From an uncultured bacterium (lineage in GTDB: Bacteria > Bacillota > Clostridia > Oscillospirales > Acutalibacteraceae), in NCBI GenBank assembly GCA_905215055.1, contig CAJMOH010000003.1, forward strand, positions 35,885 to 99,884: a DNA stretch of 64,000 nt, written 5' to 3'. The position numbers and the translations under genes were made by a program. Positions 16,587 through 26,000 of the stretch are shown piece after piece (position 1 is the first letter of the stretch; every line of letters begins with the position of its first letter). A model generated the notes under the pieces. That model had not been told where the DNA came from and ran no database searches. It was given only the letters and a program-made list of their open reading frames with translations.

Positions 16587-16597
16587 GGATGTTACGC

Positions 16598-16642
16598 AAA
16601 ATCCCCCCAAACGCTGTGTTTTCAGCGCTCGGGGGGATTTTT
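16598..16642 (+). terminator. Terminator of the glycosyltransferase/PlsY/radical SAM operon
   Basis: Long stem: AATCCCCCC pairs with GGGGGGATT and an inner CGCTG pairs with CAGCG, followed by TTTTT. Confidence 0.88.
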
Positions 16643-16848
16643 GTTTTGGGGGGTGTGTGGAGAGCCGCGTTTTGCGCATTCCCCGCTGACACCCTGCTGG
16701 ACTAGCCGGCAGCTACCACGGTTTATCCTGCTGCCCATCGGAAACTCCCACACCAATTTATCGAAATGTGGCCGGGAGTTGCTAGGTTGTCCGCTCGTTT
16801 TTATCTCTGCCAACTCGTCCACCCGGTTCCTGTTGGTGTTGGGAGATC
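16643..16848. other. Gene-free junction sequence
   Basis: No gene with a ribosome site is seen. Composition changes from GC-rich to AT-rich near 16,840, which marks the left edge of the AT-rich island carrying the MATE gene. Confidence 0.4.
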
Positions 16849-17067
16849 GGTAGTTTCACGGGAAAAGGGGTTGCAAAAGAAGCTACTTCCAAGCATTCAA
16901 ACTCACAGAGTATAGCCACAAGTGAGCCATACGACTTAATAAAAATTCTAACACATAATAAACCGAACATTGCTGAGAACCTTTACAATACTTATACTTT
17001 GGAATTTACACCTTCTCTTATGGACATTAAAAAAGCAGGAAAAATCAAGTCTGTTCCACATTTGTAA
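16849..17067 (+). pseudogene. C-terminal stump of an unrecognised AT-rich gene
   Basis: A frame of 72 codons without a start codon ends with TAA at 17065-17067 and encodes an ordinary protein-like sequence (including SEPYDLIKILTHNKPNIAEN and MDIKKAGKIKSVPHL). It overlaps the end of the convergent MATE gene by 23 bases. Its AT-rich codons match the MATE gene, so both probably arrived on the same fragment and this gene lost its beginning. The family is unknown. Confidence 0.4.
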
Positions 17068-18472
17068 AACCGGATTTGCGGATTTGACGTTTCATCCAAC
17101 TTCCACAGCGATAATAAATGATAAAAGCGAGAGAAGTAATAATCCAGGCCACCGGATAGCTGAGAGCAACGATTTGAATATTATGCCACTGTGGAACTAT
17201 AAAAGCACACCAAATTACACGAATTCCACAAATTCCAAGGGAAGTGATGATAGTAGGTATTAAGGAGTCTCCCGTACCGCGAATAGCACCGGCAAGAATT
17301 TCAATAAAAATGTAGGTAAAATAAAACGGTACAATTGTGTGCAAAATGGTAAGACCAATCGAAATTACAGAATCGTCCTGAACAAACAGTCGAAAAACGA
17401 ATTGGCCTCCGCTGTACAAAATGAAACTAAGTGATACAGAAGACATAAAGGAAAGTCCCAATCCTACGCGAACACTTTTTCGCACCCGATCATATTTTTG
17501 CGCACCAAAATTTTGTCCTGAAAAAGTAGTAGCGGCAATTCCAAAAGCGTTAATAATCATCCAGAATAAGCCGTCAGCTTTGCTATAAGCACTCCAAGCA
17601 GCCACTGTTTTCGTACCAAAAGAATTAATTGAGGCTTGCACAATAATGTTGGAAACACTGTACATGACGGACTGTAAGCCATTGGGAAATCCTATCTGAA
17701 CAATTTTCCGGAGAGTAGCGCCATGAAATCGAATTTCGCGGAAAGATAACTTGTATTGTATGTCAGATCGAAACAGTTTTAGAAGGACAAGGCAGGCACT
17801 CAGCGCTTGAGCTAAAATTGTGGCTATGGCTACTCCCGCTACACCCCAATGAAAAACAATGACAAATAGCAAATCTAAAACAAGATTTGTAATAGTGCAA
17901 ACAACCAAAAAATACAATGGGCTCTTTGAATCTCCTAAAGCACGTAGCAACCCAGAACCCATGTTATAAATCAAGTTTCCGATAATTCCCAGAAAGTAAA
18001 TACGCATGTAGCTAATTGCATCTGACATAACATCTTCTGGAGTTCCTGTGATTCTAAGGGCAATTGGGGTAAAAACATATCCTAGTATCATTAGGACAAT
18101 TCCGCCTGCCAAACTGAAAGCTATTGCAGTATGCATAGTTCTACGGGTTTCCTCAACAGCACCCGCACCATAAAATTGAGAAGCAATAACACTACCTCCA
18201 GCAGCAATACCTACGAACAGTCCGACCAACAGATTGATTAGTACGCTGGTAGACCCCCCCACAGCAGCCAAAGCTTCTGTGCTGATAAAATTGCCAACTA
18301 CAACTGCATCAACTGTATTATAAAGCTGTTGAAAAAAGGTACCTAGCAACAAAACAACGAAAAGCAATCGCCCTGCCAAAGCTCGTCCCCTCGTCTGAAA
18401 AATACGAGGACTGGGATTCGTTCTGAGAAAGCTTCTCCGACAGAGCCTGGGCTGGCTCCCCGCTAACGGCAA
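17045..18472 (-). CDS. MATE-family efflux transporter with altered N-terminus
   Basis: A multidrug/toxin exporter of the MATE family with about twelve membrane segments. Typical segments are FFQQLYNTVDAVVVGNFI near the start, GIAAGGSVIASQFYGAG, and GIAATTFSGQNFGAQKYDRV in the second half. The C-terminus (ending SGFTNVEQT) seems complete. The first normal residues, before FFQQLYN, are missing. The frame instead runs into the 3' part of a rubredoxin-like gene, giving about 30 foreign residues from a TTG at 18472 (GGGGAG four bases upstream). The gene is much richer in A+T than its neighbours, a sign of horizontal transfer. Whether it is still made is uncertain; the promoter at 18673-18701 could transcribe it. 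Confidence 0.75.
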   Translation of the reverse strand: MPLAGSQPRLCRRSFLRTNPSPRIFQTRGRALAGRLLFVVLLLGTFFQQLYNTVDAVVVGNFISTEALAAVGGSTSVLINLLVGLFVGIAAGGSVIASQFYGAGAVEETRRTMHTAIAFSLAGGIVLMILGYVFTPIALRITGTPEDVMSDAISYMRIYFLGIIGNLIYNMGSGLLRALGDSKSPLYFLVVCTITNLVLDLLFVIVFHWGVAGVAIATILAQALSACLVLLKLFRSDIQYKLSFREIRFHGATLRKIVQIGFPNGLQSVMYSVSNIIVQASINSFGTKTVAAWSAYSKADGLFWMIINAFGIAATTFSGQNFGAQKYDRVRKSVRVGLGLSFMSSVSLSFILYSGGQFVFRLFVQDDSVISIGLTILHTIVPFYFTYIFIEILAGAIRGTGDSLIPTIITSLGICGIRVIWCAFIVPQWHNIQIVALSYPVAWIITSLAFIIYYRCGSWMKRQIRKSGFTNVEQT

Positions 18473-18615
18473 GGTTCTCCCCGCCCTGGGGGGTAAACAG
18501 GCTTTTGGCGGCCTTGCAGATGGGACACTGCCAAGTCTCCGACAGGCTTGGAAAAGCTCTCCTTTTCTTGGGCCTCGTCATAGACGTAGCCGCACACAGG
18601 ACATACAAAATTCAT
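18387..18615 (-). pseudogene. Frameshifted, truncated rubredoxin-like gene
   Basis: From the ATG at 18615 (AGGAG seven bases upstream) the frame reads MNFVCPVCGYVYDEAQEK, the first metal-binding knuckle of rubredoxin. The second knuckle, ETWQCPICKAAKSLF, follows in another frame, so a one- or two-base indel near 18560 has split the gene. The remaining sequence ends where the AT-rich MATE DNA begins, near 18387. In intact relatives a longer protein would be expected after the rubredoxin part. The promoter is intact. Confidence 0.7.
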
Positions 18616-18672
18616 CGCTCTGCTCCTCTCTCCACAAATAGGACAAGGGGGTTCGTGGTTGCCTCTGTGTTG

Positions 18673-18701
18673 ATTTTAGCAATTCATATATAACGTGTCA
18701 A
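18673..18701 (-). promoter_or_regulatory. Promoter of the rubredoxin remnant and MATE gene
   Basis: TTGACA and TAAAAT are 17 bases apart on the minus strand, about 60 bases before the rubredoxin ATG. Confidence 0.8.
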
Positions 18702-18746
18702 CTGTTTTGCTTCATTTTATAAATCCTATGTAAAAAGGCGAAATGT

Positions 18747-19385
18747 CTACACCTGCAGGCACCGCACGGTGATCCGGGACTCTCCGCTCAAATCGCAGGT
18801 GAACAGTGTCAAGTCCCACTCCTCGCTGACCATGTCCGCCACCGCGGTGGCCTCCAGCGTTTCCACCACCTGGACCTCATAGGCAAAACGGTTTCCCTGC
18901 ATATCGGTGAAGGTGATGGAATCTCCGGCGTTCAGTCCCCCTATGGGGCCAAAGTGGGTGCTGTAATTGTGGCCGGCTATAGTGAAATTCCCCGTGTAGG
19001 CCGAGCCGCTGTACCGGCAGGGGGCCAGCTTCAGGTTTTGGTAGCTCCATTCGCTCATCACCGGCAGGGACAGCCCTAAAGCCGGGATCTCCAGCAGGCC
19101 GATATACCCGTTGCCCTCAATTTCCTCCACGGGCATTTCCATCTCCGGGTTGAGAAGATACTCCGGCGTTTCCTCCTCCCCACCGGCCAAGACGGCCTGG
19201 GAGAGAGAGTCCGCATCCTGGGACTGGCTCTCTATCCGGCTGAAAACCTCTTGGAAAAGGCGCTCCGAGGCCTGCCCCGCCTGGTACGTCTCATACAGGT
19301 TGCTCCCTGTCAGCAGCAGCGCCGCCGTCAGGAAAAGCGCCCCTGCCGCCAGCAGGATATTTCCCATCCGCGTCTTACCTTTCAT
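18747..19385 (-). CDS. Sortase, second enzyme of the pilus locus
   Basis: A 212-residue sortase with an N-terminal membrane anchor (ILLAAGALFLTAALLLTG). The catalytic residues are visible: His in NFTIAGHNYSTHFG, Cys in LTLFTCDLSG and Arg in SRITVRC at the very end. It is shorter than the class C enzyme next to it and lacks a C-terminal membrane segment. It may therefore attach the finished pilus to the cell wall; the housekeeping-like role is inference. It is the last gene of the operon. Its ATG at 19385 overlaps the end of the minor pilin gene by 11 bases. Confidence 0.88.
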   Translation of the reverse strand: MKGKTRMGNILLAAGALFLTAALLLTGSNLYETYQAGQASERLFQEVFSRIESQSQDADSLSQAVLAGGEEETPEYLLNPEMEMPVEEIEGNGYIGLLEIPALGLSLPVMSEWSYQNLKLAPCRYSGSAYTGNFTIAGHNYSTHFGPIGGLNAGDSITFTDMQGNRFAYEVQVVETLEATAVADMVSEEWDLTLFTCDLSGESRITVRCLQV

Positions 19386-20313
19386 GGGAGCCTCTCCCTC
19401 TGCGCCGCGCCGCGGCACCCGCAATCACCAAAGCGAGCCCCGCGCAGGCCAGCAGCGGCACCGGCCACCACAGCAGTCCCGTCTGGGGGAGCTTGGGCGG
19501 CGTTTTGCCGGGATAGGTGTTGGTCACCACAAAGAGGGTCCCCTCCTGGGTCACGGTGACGGTGTAGCCATCGGGGACGTTTGTCTCCGCCACCTGCCAC
19601 CGGGAGGAAGCGTCCAAACCCTCCCAGGTGTACTCCCAGTTGTTCTCCTCGCTGAGAGCCACCGTGTCCACCACGGCGCCGTTTTCCAGCAGCTGGACAA
19701 ACACCAGCTCCGGCCGCTTGGACTGGTTCCCGTTGTCCTTCCACACCTTCTGCACCTTGCGGGAAACGGTGGTGTCTGTGATTTCCTCCTGGTCGAATTT
19801 GCAGGAGGCTGTCACCTCGTACTCCCAGCCGCCGTCCTCCCCCTGGCCGGGCAAATAGAACAGCATGGGACTGGGGGTGTATACCGTGTTATCCTGGGTG
19901 TAGGACTCCCCCAAAACCAGGTACAGCCCCGGGGAAAGACTATCAAAGGAAACCCTGCCGTCCTCACCGGTTTCCTGGGAGAGCAGGGGCGTAAGCTTAT
20001 CCCGGGCCACATAGGCGTCCAAGGTCTGGGCCAGGCTGCGCAGACCGGAGCTGTCCAAGTCCTCCAGGGAGACGGGATACTGGGCAAAGTCATCCGTCAG
20101 GGCATACTCCCCCTCTTCTGTAAGGGACGCCACGCGGTAGAGAGAAAATTCCACCTCCGCGAAATCCGTTCCGTTTTCCCCGAAATATAAGGTGAGCGTG
20201 CTCTCCCTGTCCTGGTCGATGGCTTGGGCCGCGGCAGTCACAGCCAGGGCGCAGGCCAGAAGGACAAGGACGGCAAAGGTCCCCGCCCGTCCCAAGATTT
20301 CTTTCCACTTCAT
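19375..20313 (-). CDS. LPxTG-anchored minor (basal) pilin
   Basis: A 312-residue surface protein: signal peptide ending in AVTAAAQA, then SpaA/Cna-B-like domains (the segment SLSPGLYLVLGES is a typical Cna-B strand; the second domain includes EENNWEYTWEGL), the sorting signal LPQTG, a hydrophobic segment and a basic tail (RRRGRG). Cna-B domains normally carry Lys-Asn isopeptide bonds. The small size and the place between the two sortases suggest the basal pilin that links the fibre to the wall. The stop overlaps the next sortase gene. Confidence 0.88.
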   Translation of the reverse strand: MKWKEILGRAGTFAVLVLLACALAVTAAAQAIDQDRESTLTLYFGENGTDFAEVEFSLYRVASLTEEGEYALTDDFAQYPVSLEDLDSSGLRSLAQTLDAYVARDKLTPLLSQETGEDGRVSFDSLSPGLYLVLGESYTQDNTVYTPSPMLFYLPGQGEDGGWEYEVTASCKFDQEEITDTTVSRKVQKVWKDNGNQSKRPELVFVQLLENGAVVDTVALSEENNWEYTWEGLDASSRWQVAETNVPDGYTVTVTQEGTLFVVTNTYPGKTPPKLPQTGLLWWPVPLLACAGLALVIAGAAARRRGRGSHER

Positions 20314-20317
20314 GGGA

Positions 20318-21163
20318 TCACCCCTTTCGTTTTCTCCGCCGCAGCGGCCGCAGAATCACCACCAGAAGGGCCGCCAGCAAAATGGGCGCCCCAATCACCG
20401 GGGCCACAAACCGCGGGTCAATCTGCATGGCGTCGGCAATGATACGCATCATCCCGTCCTCCCGGTTCTCCACCCGGTGGCCCCTCACCAACAGCCGGTG
20501 GGAGTTGACCCCGTAGGGCGTGCAGGTGACCAGGGTACACAGGTCCTCCCCCTCCACAATTTCCAGCAGGGAGATATCGTCCGGCTCCACCACATGGATC
20601 TGGTCCACCTCGTAGGTCAGGGTTTCGTCCAGCACCCGCAGGGTGAAGATGTCCCCCTCGGAGAGCTGGTCCAGATCGGTGAACAGCCGGGCGGAGGGCA
20701 GGCCCCGGTGGCCGGAAATCACACAGTGGGTGCTTTCGCCCCCCACCGGCAGGGAGGACCCTTCGATGTGGCCCACACCCGTTTGCAGCACCTCATCGCT
20801 GGTGCCGTGGTAAATGGGCAGGGAAACGTCGATGCTGGGAATCTCCACATAGCCGACAACCCTGTTGCCGGACACATCCAGCAGCTCCTCATAGCGCTGA
20901 TGCTCCTCCTGGGTGGGCTGGAACCGGTTGGCGTTGCCCACCAGCCCGCTGTTATAGTCCTCCGCCGCCTGCCACAAGGCTTCGTAGGTTTCATCGTCCA
21001 TTTCCGCCACGGTCTCCTGGTAGGAGGCAATGGCCTGGGACTGGTGCATGGAGTTCCAGTAATCGGCCACGAAGGGATACAGCAGCAAGGACAGCCCTGC
21101 AAGAAGCACTGCCAGCAACAGTATGAGGGTCATTCTGTTTTTCTTGGAAGCTTGTTTCTTCAT
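20318..21163 (-). CDS. Class C (pilus-polymerising) sortase
   Basis: A 281-residue enzyme that joins pilin subunits through their sorting motif and a lysine of the next subunit. It has an N-terminal membrane segment (LILLLAVLLAGLSLLLYPFV), catalytic His in CVISGHRGLPSA, Cys in LCTLVTCTPYGVNSHRL with the Arg in HRLLVRGHR, and a C-terminal membrane segment (IGAPILLAALLVVILRPL) followed by a basic tail, all hallmarks of class C. It lies between major and minor pilin genes and four bases before the latter. Confidence 0.93.
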   Translation of the reverse strand: MKKQASKKNRMTLILLLAVLLAGLSLLLYPFVADYWNSMHQSQAIASYQETVAEMDDETYEALWQAAEDYNSGLVGNANRFQPTQEEHQRYEELLDVSGNRVVGYVEIPSIDVSLPIYHGTSDEVLQTGVGHIEGSSLPVGGESTHCVISGHRGLPSARLFTDLDQLSEGDIFTLRVLDETLTYEVDQIHVVEPDDISLLEIVEGEDLCTLVTCTPYGVNSHRLLVRGHRVENREDGMMRIIADAMQIDPRFVAPVIGAPILLAALLVVILRPLRRRKRKG

Positions 21164-21178
21164 GAAGGGCTCTCCTTA

Positions 21179-21214
21179 CTGCTGCGGCCGGGAGAGGGGC
21201 TCCCGGCGCAGCAG
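21179..21214 (-). other. RNA stem-loop between major pilin and sortase genes
   Basis: Arms CTGCTGCG and CGCAGCAG, extended by CCGGGAG/CTCCCGG, form a long stem without a T run. It may protect the 3' end of the pilin mRNA and lower sortase expression relative to pilin. Confidence 0.55.
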
Positions 21215-21247
21215 AACGGTTTAAGGGTTTACATTATGTTTTTGTGA

Positions 21248-22972
21248 TTACTCGTTGTGGGATCTCATGCGGATGCGGACCACCAGCAGGATGCCGGCGC
21301 CCACCACCAGCAGGCCGCCGATGATGTAGAACAGAGTGGTGCCCATGCCGCCGGTCTCGGGAAGGGTGGCGCCCTGGTTGTTCCTTACGGTGACGTTCAC
21401 AGCGCCGGTGTCAGTCTCGCCATTCACAGCGCCTTCGTTTGCCACATTGATGGTTAACGCAGTCAGAGCGGTGTTGGCAGCACCATTCCAATTCTGCCCG
21501 TTGACAGTTGTAGCCTCAATGACCAGCTGCACATCCCCTTCCAGCAGGTTGTAGCCGTTGGGGGCCTTGATCTCCATAAGATGGTAGGTGCCGTCGTCCA
21601 GGCCGGACACACCAAAGACTCCTCCAGCAGCGGATGTCATGATGACAGAGGTGGTTTGGTCAATTTCTTCCCACATTTCATAGGGGATTTGCTGATAAGT
21701 GTCGCTATCATATCCACCCGGCAAGGCAACCCATCCAGCCAGCTTGCCGTTTTCTATGTGAGCGACTCGGGTATGTCCGCCGTTAAACAGCACAAACTCC
21801 GCGCCTTCCAGCTTGGTATCCTCATTCTCACCGTCCACCTTGGTGCCGTCCAGCTCATAGGTGAACACAATGACGGTGTCCTCTGTGGTGCGGCCCAGGC
21901 CGTCCCCGTTGGGGTCGTTGGAAAATTCCAAGTACACATCGTTGGGGTTGCCGTCCAGGCCAATCTCAGCGTTGGCATTCAGAGTTGCGTCGTAGGTCAC
22001 GATGACAAAATTCCGGTTTCCTTCGTCCATATAGGGGGCAGTCTTTAAGTCCTCAAAGGCAATGGAGAAGCTGCCGCCGCCATTTTCTGTGTTCGTTGTG
22101 GTAAGGGTGTAATCCTCTCCCGCAGTAAGGGCAGTATAATCCCCCACCTCGTCATCTTTGTTTACCGCAATGTACACGTTGATGGTGTCTTCCTGCAGAG
22201 TCAGGCCGTCAGACAGGGTATCGTTGAAGATGTACTCATAGGTTTCGTAGGCGGACATGTCCGGGATGGAGCCGATGAGCTTGAAGGGAACGCTGTCGCC
22301 AATGTCCCAGTCGGCCACGTCGTTGTATCCGTAACCGTAACCATCATCTTGCCTGAAATCCTCTTCCGAAACCTTCTTCTCCACGGTGGGAACATCGCTG
22401 TCCTTGGGCTCCATTTGCACATTGCCCAGCACCTGGACGATGTACTCGGTGGCGGTGGCAGGGTCACCCTGCAGGCTGCCGTCCTGGTCCTTCACCAGAT
22501 AGTAGCCGGCGTCCAGGTTAGCAATGGTGTATACTCCATCACCAGCCATGCTTGCCGTTGCGGTATCAGACAAGAACCTGGACACCACATTGGCAAAGGC
22601 TTCTGCGTAAGTGGTGGCTGCACCGTCCAGAGCGGCGGCAATGGCCGCGGCATCCGTGGCATCATCAATATCTGCAAATTTTGTGCCAATGGTTCCATCC
22701 GCTTGCAGAGCGGCCAGCAAAGCAGCATAGCGGGTGTTATCCACACCGCTGCCCCAGGTGATGTTGGACAGGATGGGGCCTGTATCGGTCGCGTTGTCCG
22801 TGATGTCATCGGACACATCGCCGGCGAAGATCTGGTAAGCCTCATAGGTGTGGCCGTCTTGGTCGTTTGTGATGGTGATGGTGTAATTTCCCGCGGCGGA
22901 GGCCGGAACAGCCAGCGCCAGCACCAGCATCAGGGACAGCAGGACCGCTGCCAATTTTTTCGCTTGTTTCAT
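21248..22972 (-). CDS. LPxTG major pilin with isopeptide-forming domains
   Basis: A 574-residue fimbrial protein. It has a signal peptide (ending AVPASAAG), an N-terminal pilin domain (YTITITNDQDGHTYEAYQIF), a middle D2-type domain with VPTVEKKVSEED, where the lysine of VEKKV fits the pilin motif used for polymerisation, a Cna-B domain near the end (SGLDDGTYHLMEIKAPNGYN, with the E-box glutamate in MEIKAP), and LPETGG, a hydrophobic segment and RIRMRSHNE. The layout matches the backbone subunits of sortase-built pili. Confidence 0.92.
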   Translation of the reverse strand: MKQAKKLAAVLLSLMLVLALAVPASAAGNYTITITNDQDGHTYEAYQIFAGDVSDDITDNATDTGPILSNITWGSGVDNTRYAALLAALQADGTIGTKFADIDDATDAAAIAAALDGAATTYAEAFANVVSRFLSDTATASMAGDGVYTIANLDAGYYLVKDQDGSLQGDPATATEYIVQVLGNVQMEPKDSDVPTVEKKVSEEDFRQDDGYGYGYNDVADWDIGDSVPFKLIGSIPDMSAYETYEYIFNDTLSDGLTLQEDTINVYIAVNKDDEVGDYTALTAGEDYTLTTTNTENGGGSFSIAFEDLKTAPYMDEGNRNFVIVTYDATLNANAEIGLDGNPNDVYLEFSNDPNGDGLGRTTEDTVIVFTYELDGTKVDGENEDTKLEGAEFVLFNGGHTRVAHIENGKLAGWVALPGGYDSDTYQQIPYEMWEEIDQTTSVIMTSAAGGVFGVSGLDDGTYHLMEIKAPNGYNLLEGDVQLVIEATTVNGQNWNGAANTALTALTINVANEGAVNGETDTGAVNVTVRNNQGATLPETGGMGTTLFYIIGGLLVVGAGILLVVRIRMRSHNE

Positions 22973-23042
22973 GATTGTTTTCTCCTTTCAGTTTGAAAGC
23001 TTTTCGGGATCGCGCTTCGAGAGGGTAAACAGGGAATTTCGC

Positions 23043-26000
23043 TTATGGAAGCTTCCCTCCTCTCCGGCGTTTGCGCCGCAGATTCCTATATACAACGCCG
23101 GCGGCCCCAATCAAGGGCACCCCTGCGATTGCAACGAGGGTAGGTCCTACGCCGCCGGTCTCCGGCAGCGTGAAGGTGGACTGCTTTGTGTTGATAATTT
23201 GGATGGTCCCTTCCGTGATACCGGTGGTTTCCTCTCCATTCTCACCCACATAACGGGCTTCCCAGCCATCTATGGGGGTTTCCACTACGGTGTAGGTGAC
23301 GGCCTGCCCGTCCACCTCCTTGGGAAGCTGCTCCCAGGTGTATGTCCAGTTGTTCTCAGCGTTAAGCGTAACGGGGTTTTCCACGCCTTCAGCCGTATAC
23401 TGCACCGGCTCTCCTTCGGCCGTCTGCTGATAAAGGGTGACTTTCACCGCGTCAGGGTGTTCCCCCTCCTCCAGCTCTGTGCCTTCCGCACCCTGCCACT
23501 GTTTCTCAACGGTGATTTCCGTTGTGGTGGGCAGGTTTTGGATATCGTCCGTTTTGCTCTCCCCAAAGGGGATGAACATCACGTCTTCCCAATCTACGCC
23601 GGTCTCTGCTAGAACCTCGGCCATGGCCTCGGCTGTTCCCTCTTCCGTGGCGTTTGCCTCGCCCCACACATAGTAGTGGGGGGTCGTATTCAGCTCGTAG
23701 CCATCCAGGGTTTGATACTCTGTTAAGCGGTACAGGGTGTTGTAGTGGGAGCCGCCCTCGTTTTCTTCGCCCAGGAAGTTCAGGACGATCGCGCCCTTTA
23801 CACGGTCGCCGCCGGTGATAAAATGCACACCATCTGGGGCTGCTGCCGTTACAGAAGTTGTATTCCAGCTATACCCATCGTCATTTTTCTCAAAGCGTTC
23901 CAGGGTAAATAAAACACCGTCCAGCAAATTGGACACATCTTCCCCGCCATATTTGTAGATGGTCAGGGTTGCTTTATTCACCTGGGCGCTGGAGTCCTGG
24001 GCCTGGATGACCACTTCGCTTCCCGCGCCGATCACCGCCCGCCCCAGCAGGGAGGCCGTGTTGCTGACGGGAATTTCCTCCAGAGCGCTGGTTCCCAGGT
24101 TGATCTGGTAGGTGTACATCACCACGCAGGCCATTTCATCCGGCACCGTGAAGGTGTAGGTATTGGCGGTGCCGTCCTCAAGCTCCACCTGGAAATCGGG
24201 AAACTCATCTTTCGTCACTTCTGCTCCAAGATTATTATCTTGTAAAGGATCATAGCGGTACAGCCCTATGGTCTCCAGCCGCAGGTCGGCTGTCACGCCG
24301 TTGGGCAGGGAAAGGGTATCCCGCAGGTCTAAGGCGTCGCTTTCCGGGTGGAGGTCCCGTCCCTCCGGGTTAATCACCACATAGTAGGTGACCAGGGTCT
24401 CGCCGTTCTCATCGGTTTGAACACCCACTTTTTTCAGGGTCTGCTCACTGTTGGTAACGTTGGCCGTTGTAGAATCGGTTTTGTCATCATCCCAGGTAAC
24501 GGTATTGGTGTAAGCGTGGGTTTTTCCCTCCGCAAGATCCGCCAGGGCTTCATCCCCGCTTACATCGATGGAGTAATACAGGCCGATGATGCAGTCCTTA
24601 AATTGGCTCAAATCGTACAGCCTGTAATTCCCGTTATATTGGTTCCCGTTGTCCATGTGGGCGCCCCAGATTTTTACAGTTTGTTCCAATTTCCCGGTTG
24701 CCGCGTTGTAAATTCTCAGCTGTGAATCAAAAGCGATATAAGACGTATCGTTAGCAAGCTGATAAAACTCTTGCAGCATATTATCGTGAAACTGGATTGC
24801 GTCTGTGTAATTATAGAACAAAATCCGGTAATAGAGCCTGCCGCCGGTGTCGCCCAAATCCAAATCAGCCTCATCCGACCAGATATCTGAATTCAACTGG
24901 AAATCATCCCCGCTGGGAGCCATTCCGGTGGCGCTTACCTGCTTTTGCAGCTGGGGATGGAAGGCGGTCTCCAGGAATATGGGAACGGTGTGTCCCAGAA
25001 TGGACCCCACATTTTCTATCAACACTGTCTTGCCGTCCTTCGTCTTCTGCCTGTTTACCAGGGTTTGGTAAGAAAGATTCAGGAGCCGGCCACCCTTCAG
25101 CTTCTCTAGAGAAGCTTTCGTAAACTGGATACAGAACAGCGCGATGGGAGTATCGGGTTCTCCCTCGTTTGTGACATCAATCAGTGTTTGATTGAAAATC
25201 GCCGCTGTGTTATTCCAAGCCTTGTCAAAGGTATCGTACTTGGGCATATCTTTCACATACACAACGCCGACGGTGTAATCGGTCCCCCACACCAGCGTTT
25301 CCCCCTGGGCGTTTGTGACCCTCAGGGTATTCCTCAGGGTATTCAGGGTGGTGTAATGGCTGCCGTCAATAAACTGCCCGCTGTCCTCGTAATAGACGTT
25401 CGCGATCCAGTCCCTGTATTCTATATTTTCCAAATCATTTTCCGCAATGTTCGAAGGATAGCTGATGGTGGAACGCCAGTCCACGGTTCCCACATCTGTC
25501 CCGGTATTCAGGTTAGAATCGGTGGATTGCTTCACCAAGCCATAGCCCTGCTCGGGGACATTGCCCTGCCAGTATGCCGTGCTGTTGTATTTATCCAGCT
25601 GGGCGGTGTTGTGGAAAGTCACCTGGTTTCCGATTCCGGCGTCCTCCGGGAAGGGTGTTTCGTAGATAAGCTGGTAGCCCCAGGTCGGTTTCAAGCCTTC
25701 AGGCCAGGCATCCGCCGCTGGGAAGTGAATGGTAAGGGCGCCATCCTCATTATAGGTAATGAGTTTCTGAAAAGCGTCTGTCACATCGCCATGGTAGGTA
25801 TGGCCTCCCTGGCCGTTAGAGACATAGGCCCTCACTTGCAGGTTTACGTTTTCTCGCAAATCATACGACTGCCCCGGCTCTCCCTCCGTCCAATTCACGG
25901 CGTAAAGCATGACATCTGTAAAGGTCATGCCGCTGATGTCCCGGCCGTCCTCGTTGAGACGAACCGTCCACTGCACGTTGCCGGTGCCGGCGTTCTCCGT

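Noticed and set aside
16641..16853. Short plus-strand frame of 70 codons after the lipid-operon terminator
   Set aside because: It begins within the terminator region, has no ribosome site and resembles no protein; treated as non-coding junction sequence.
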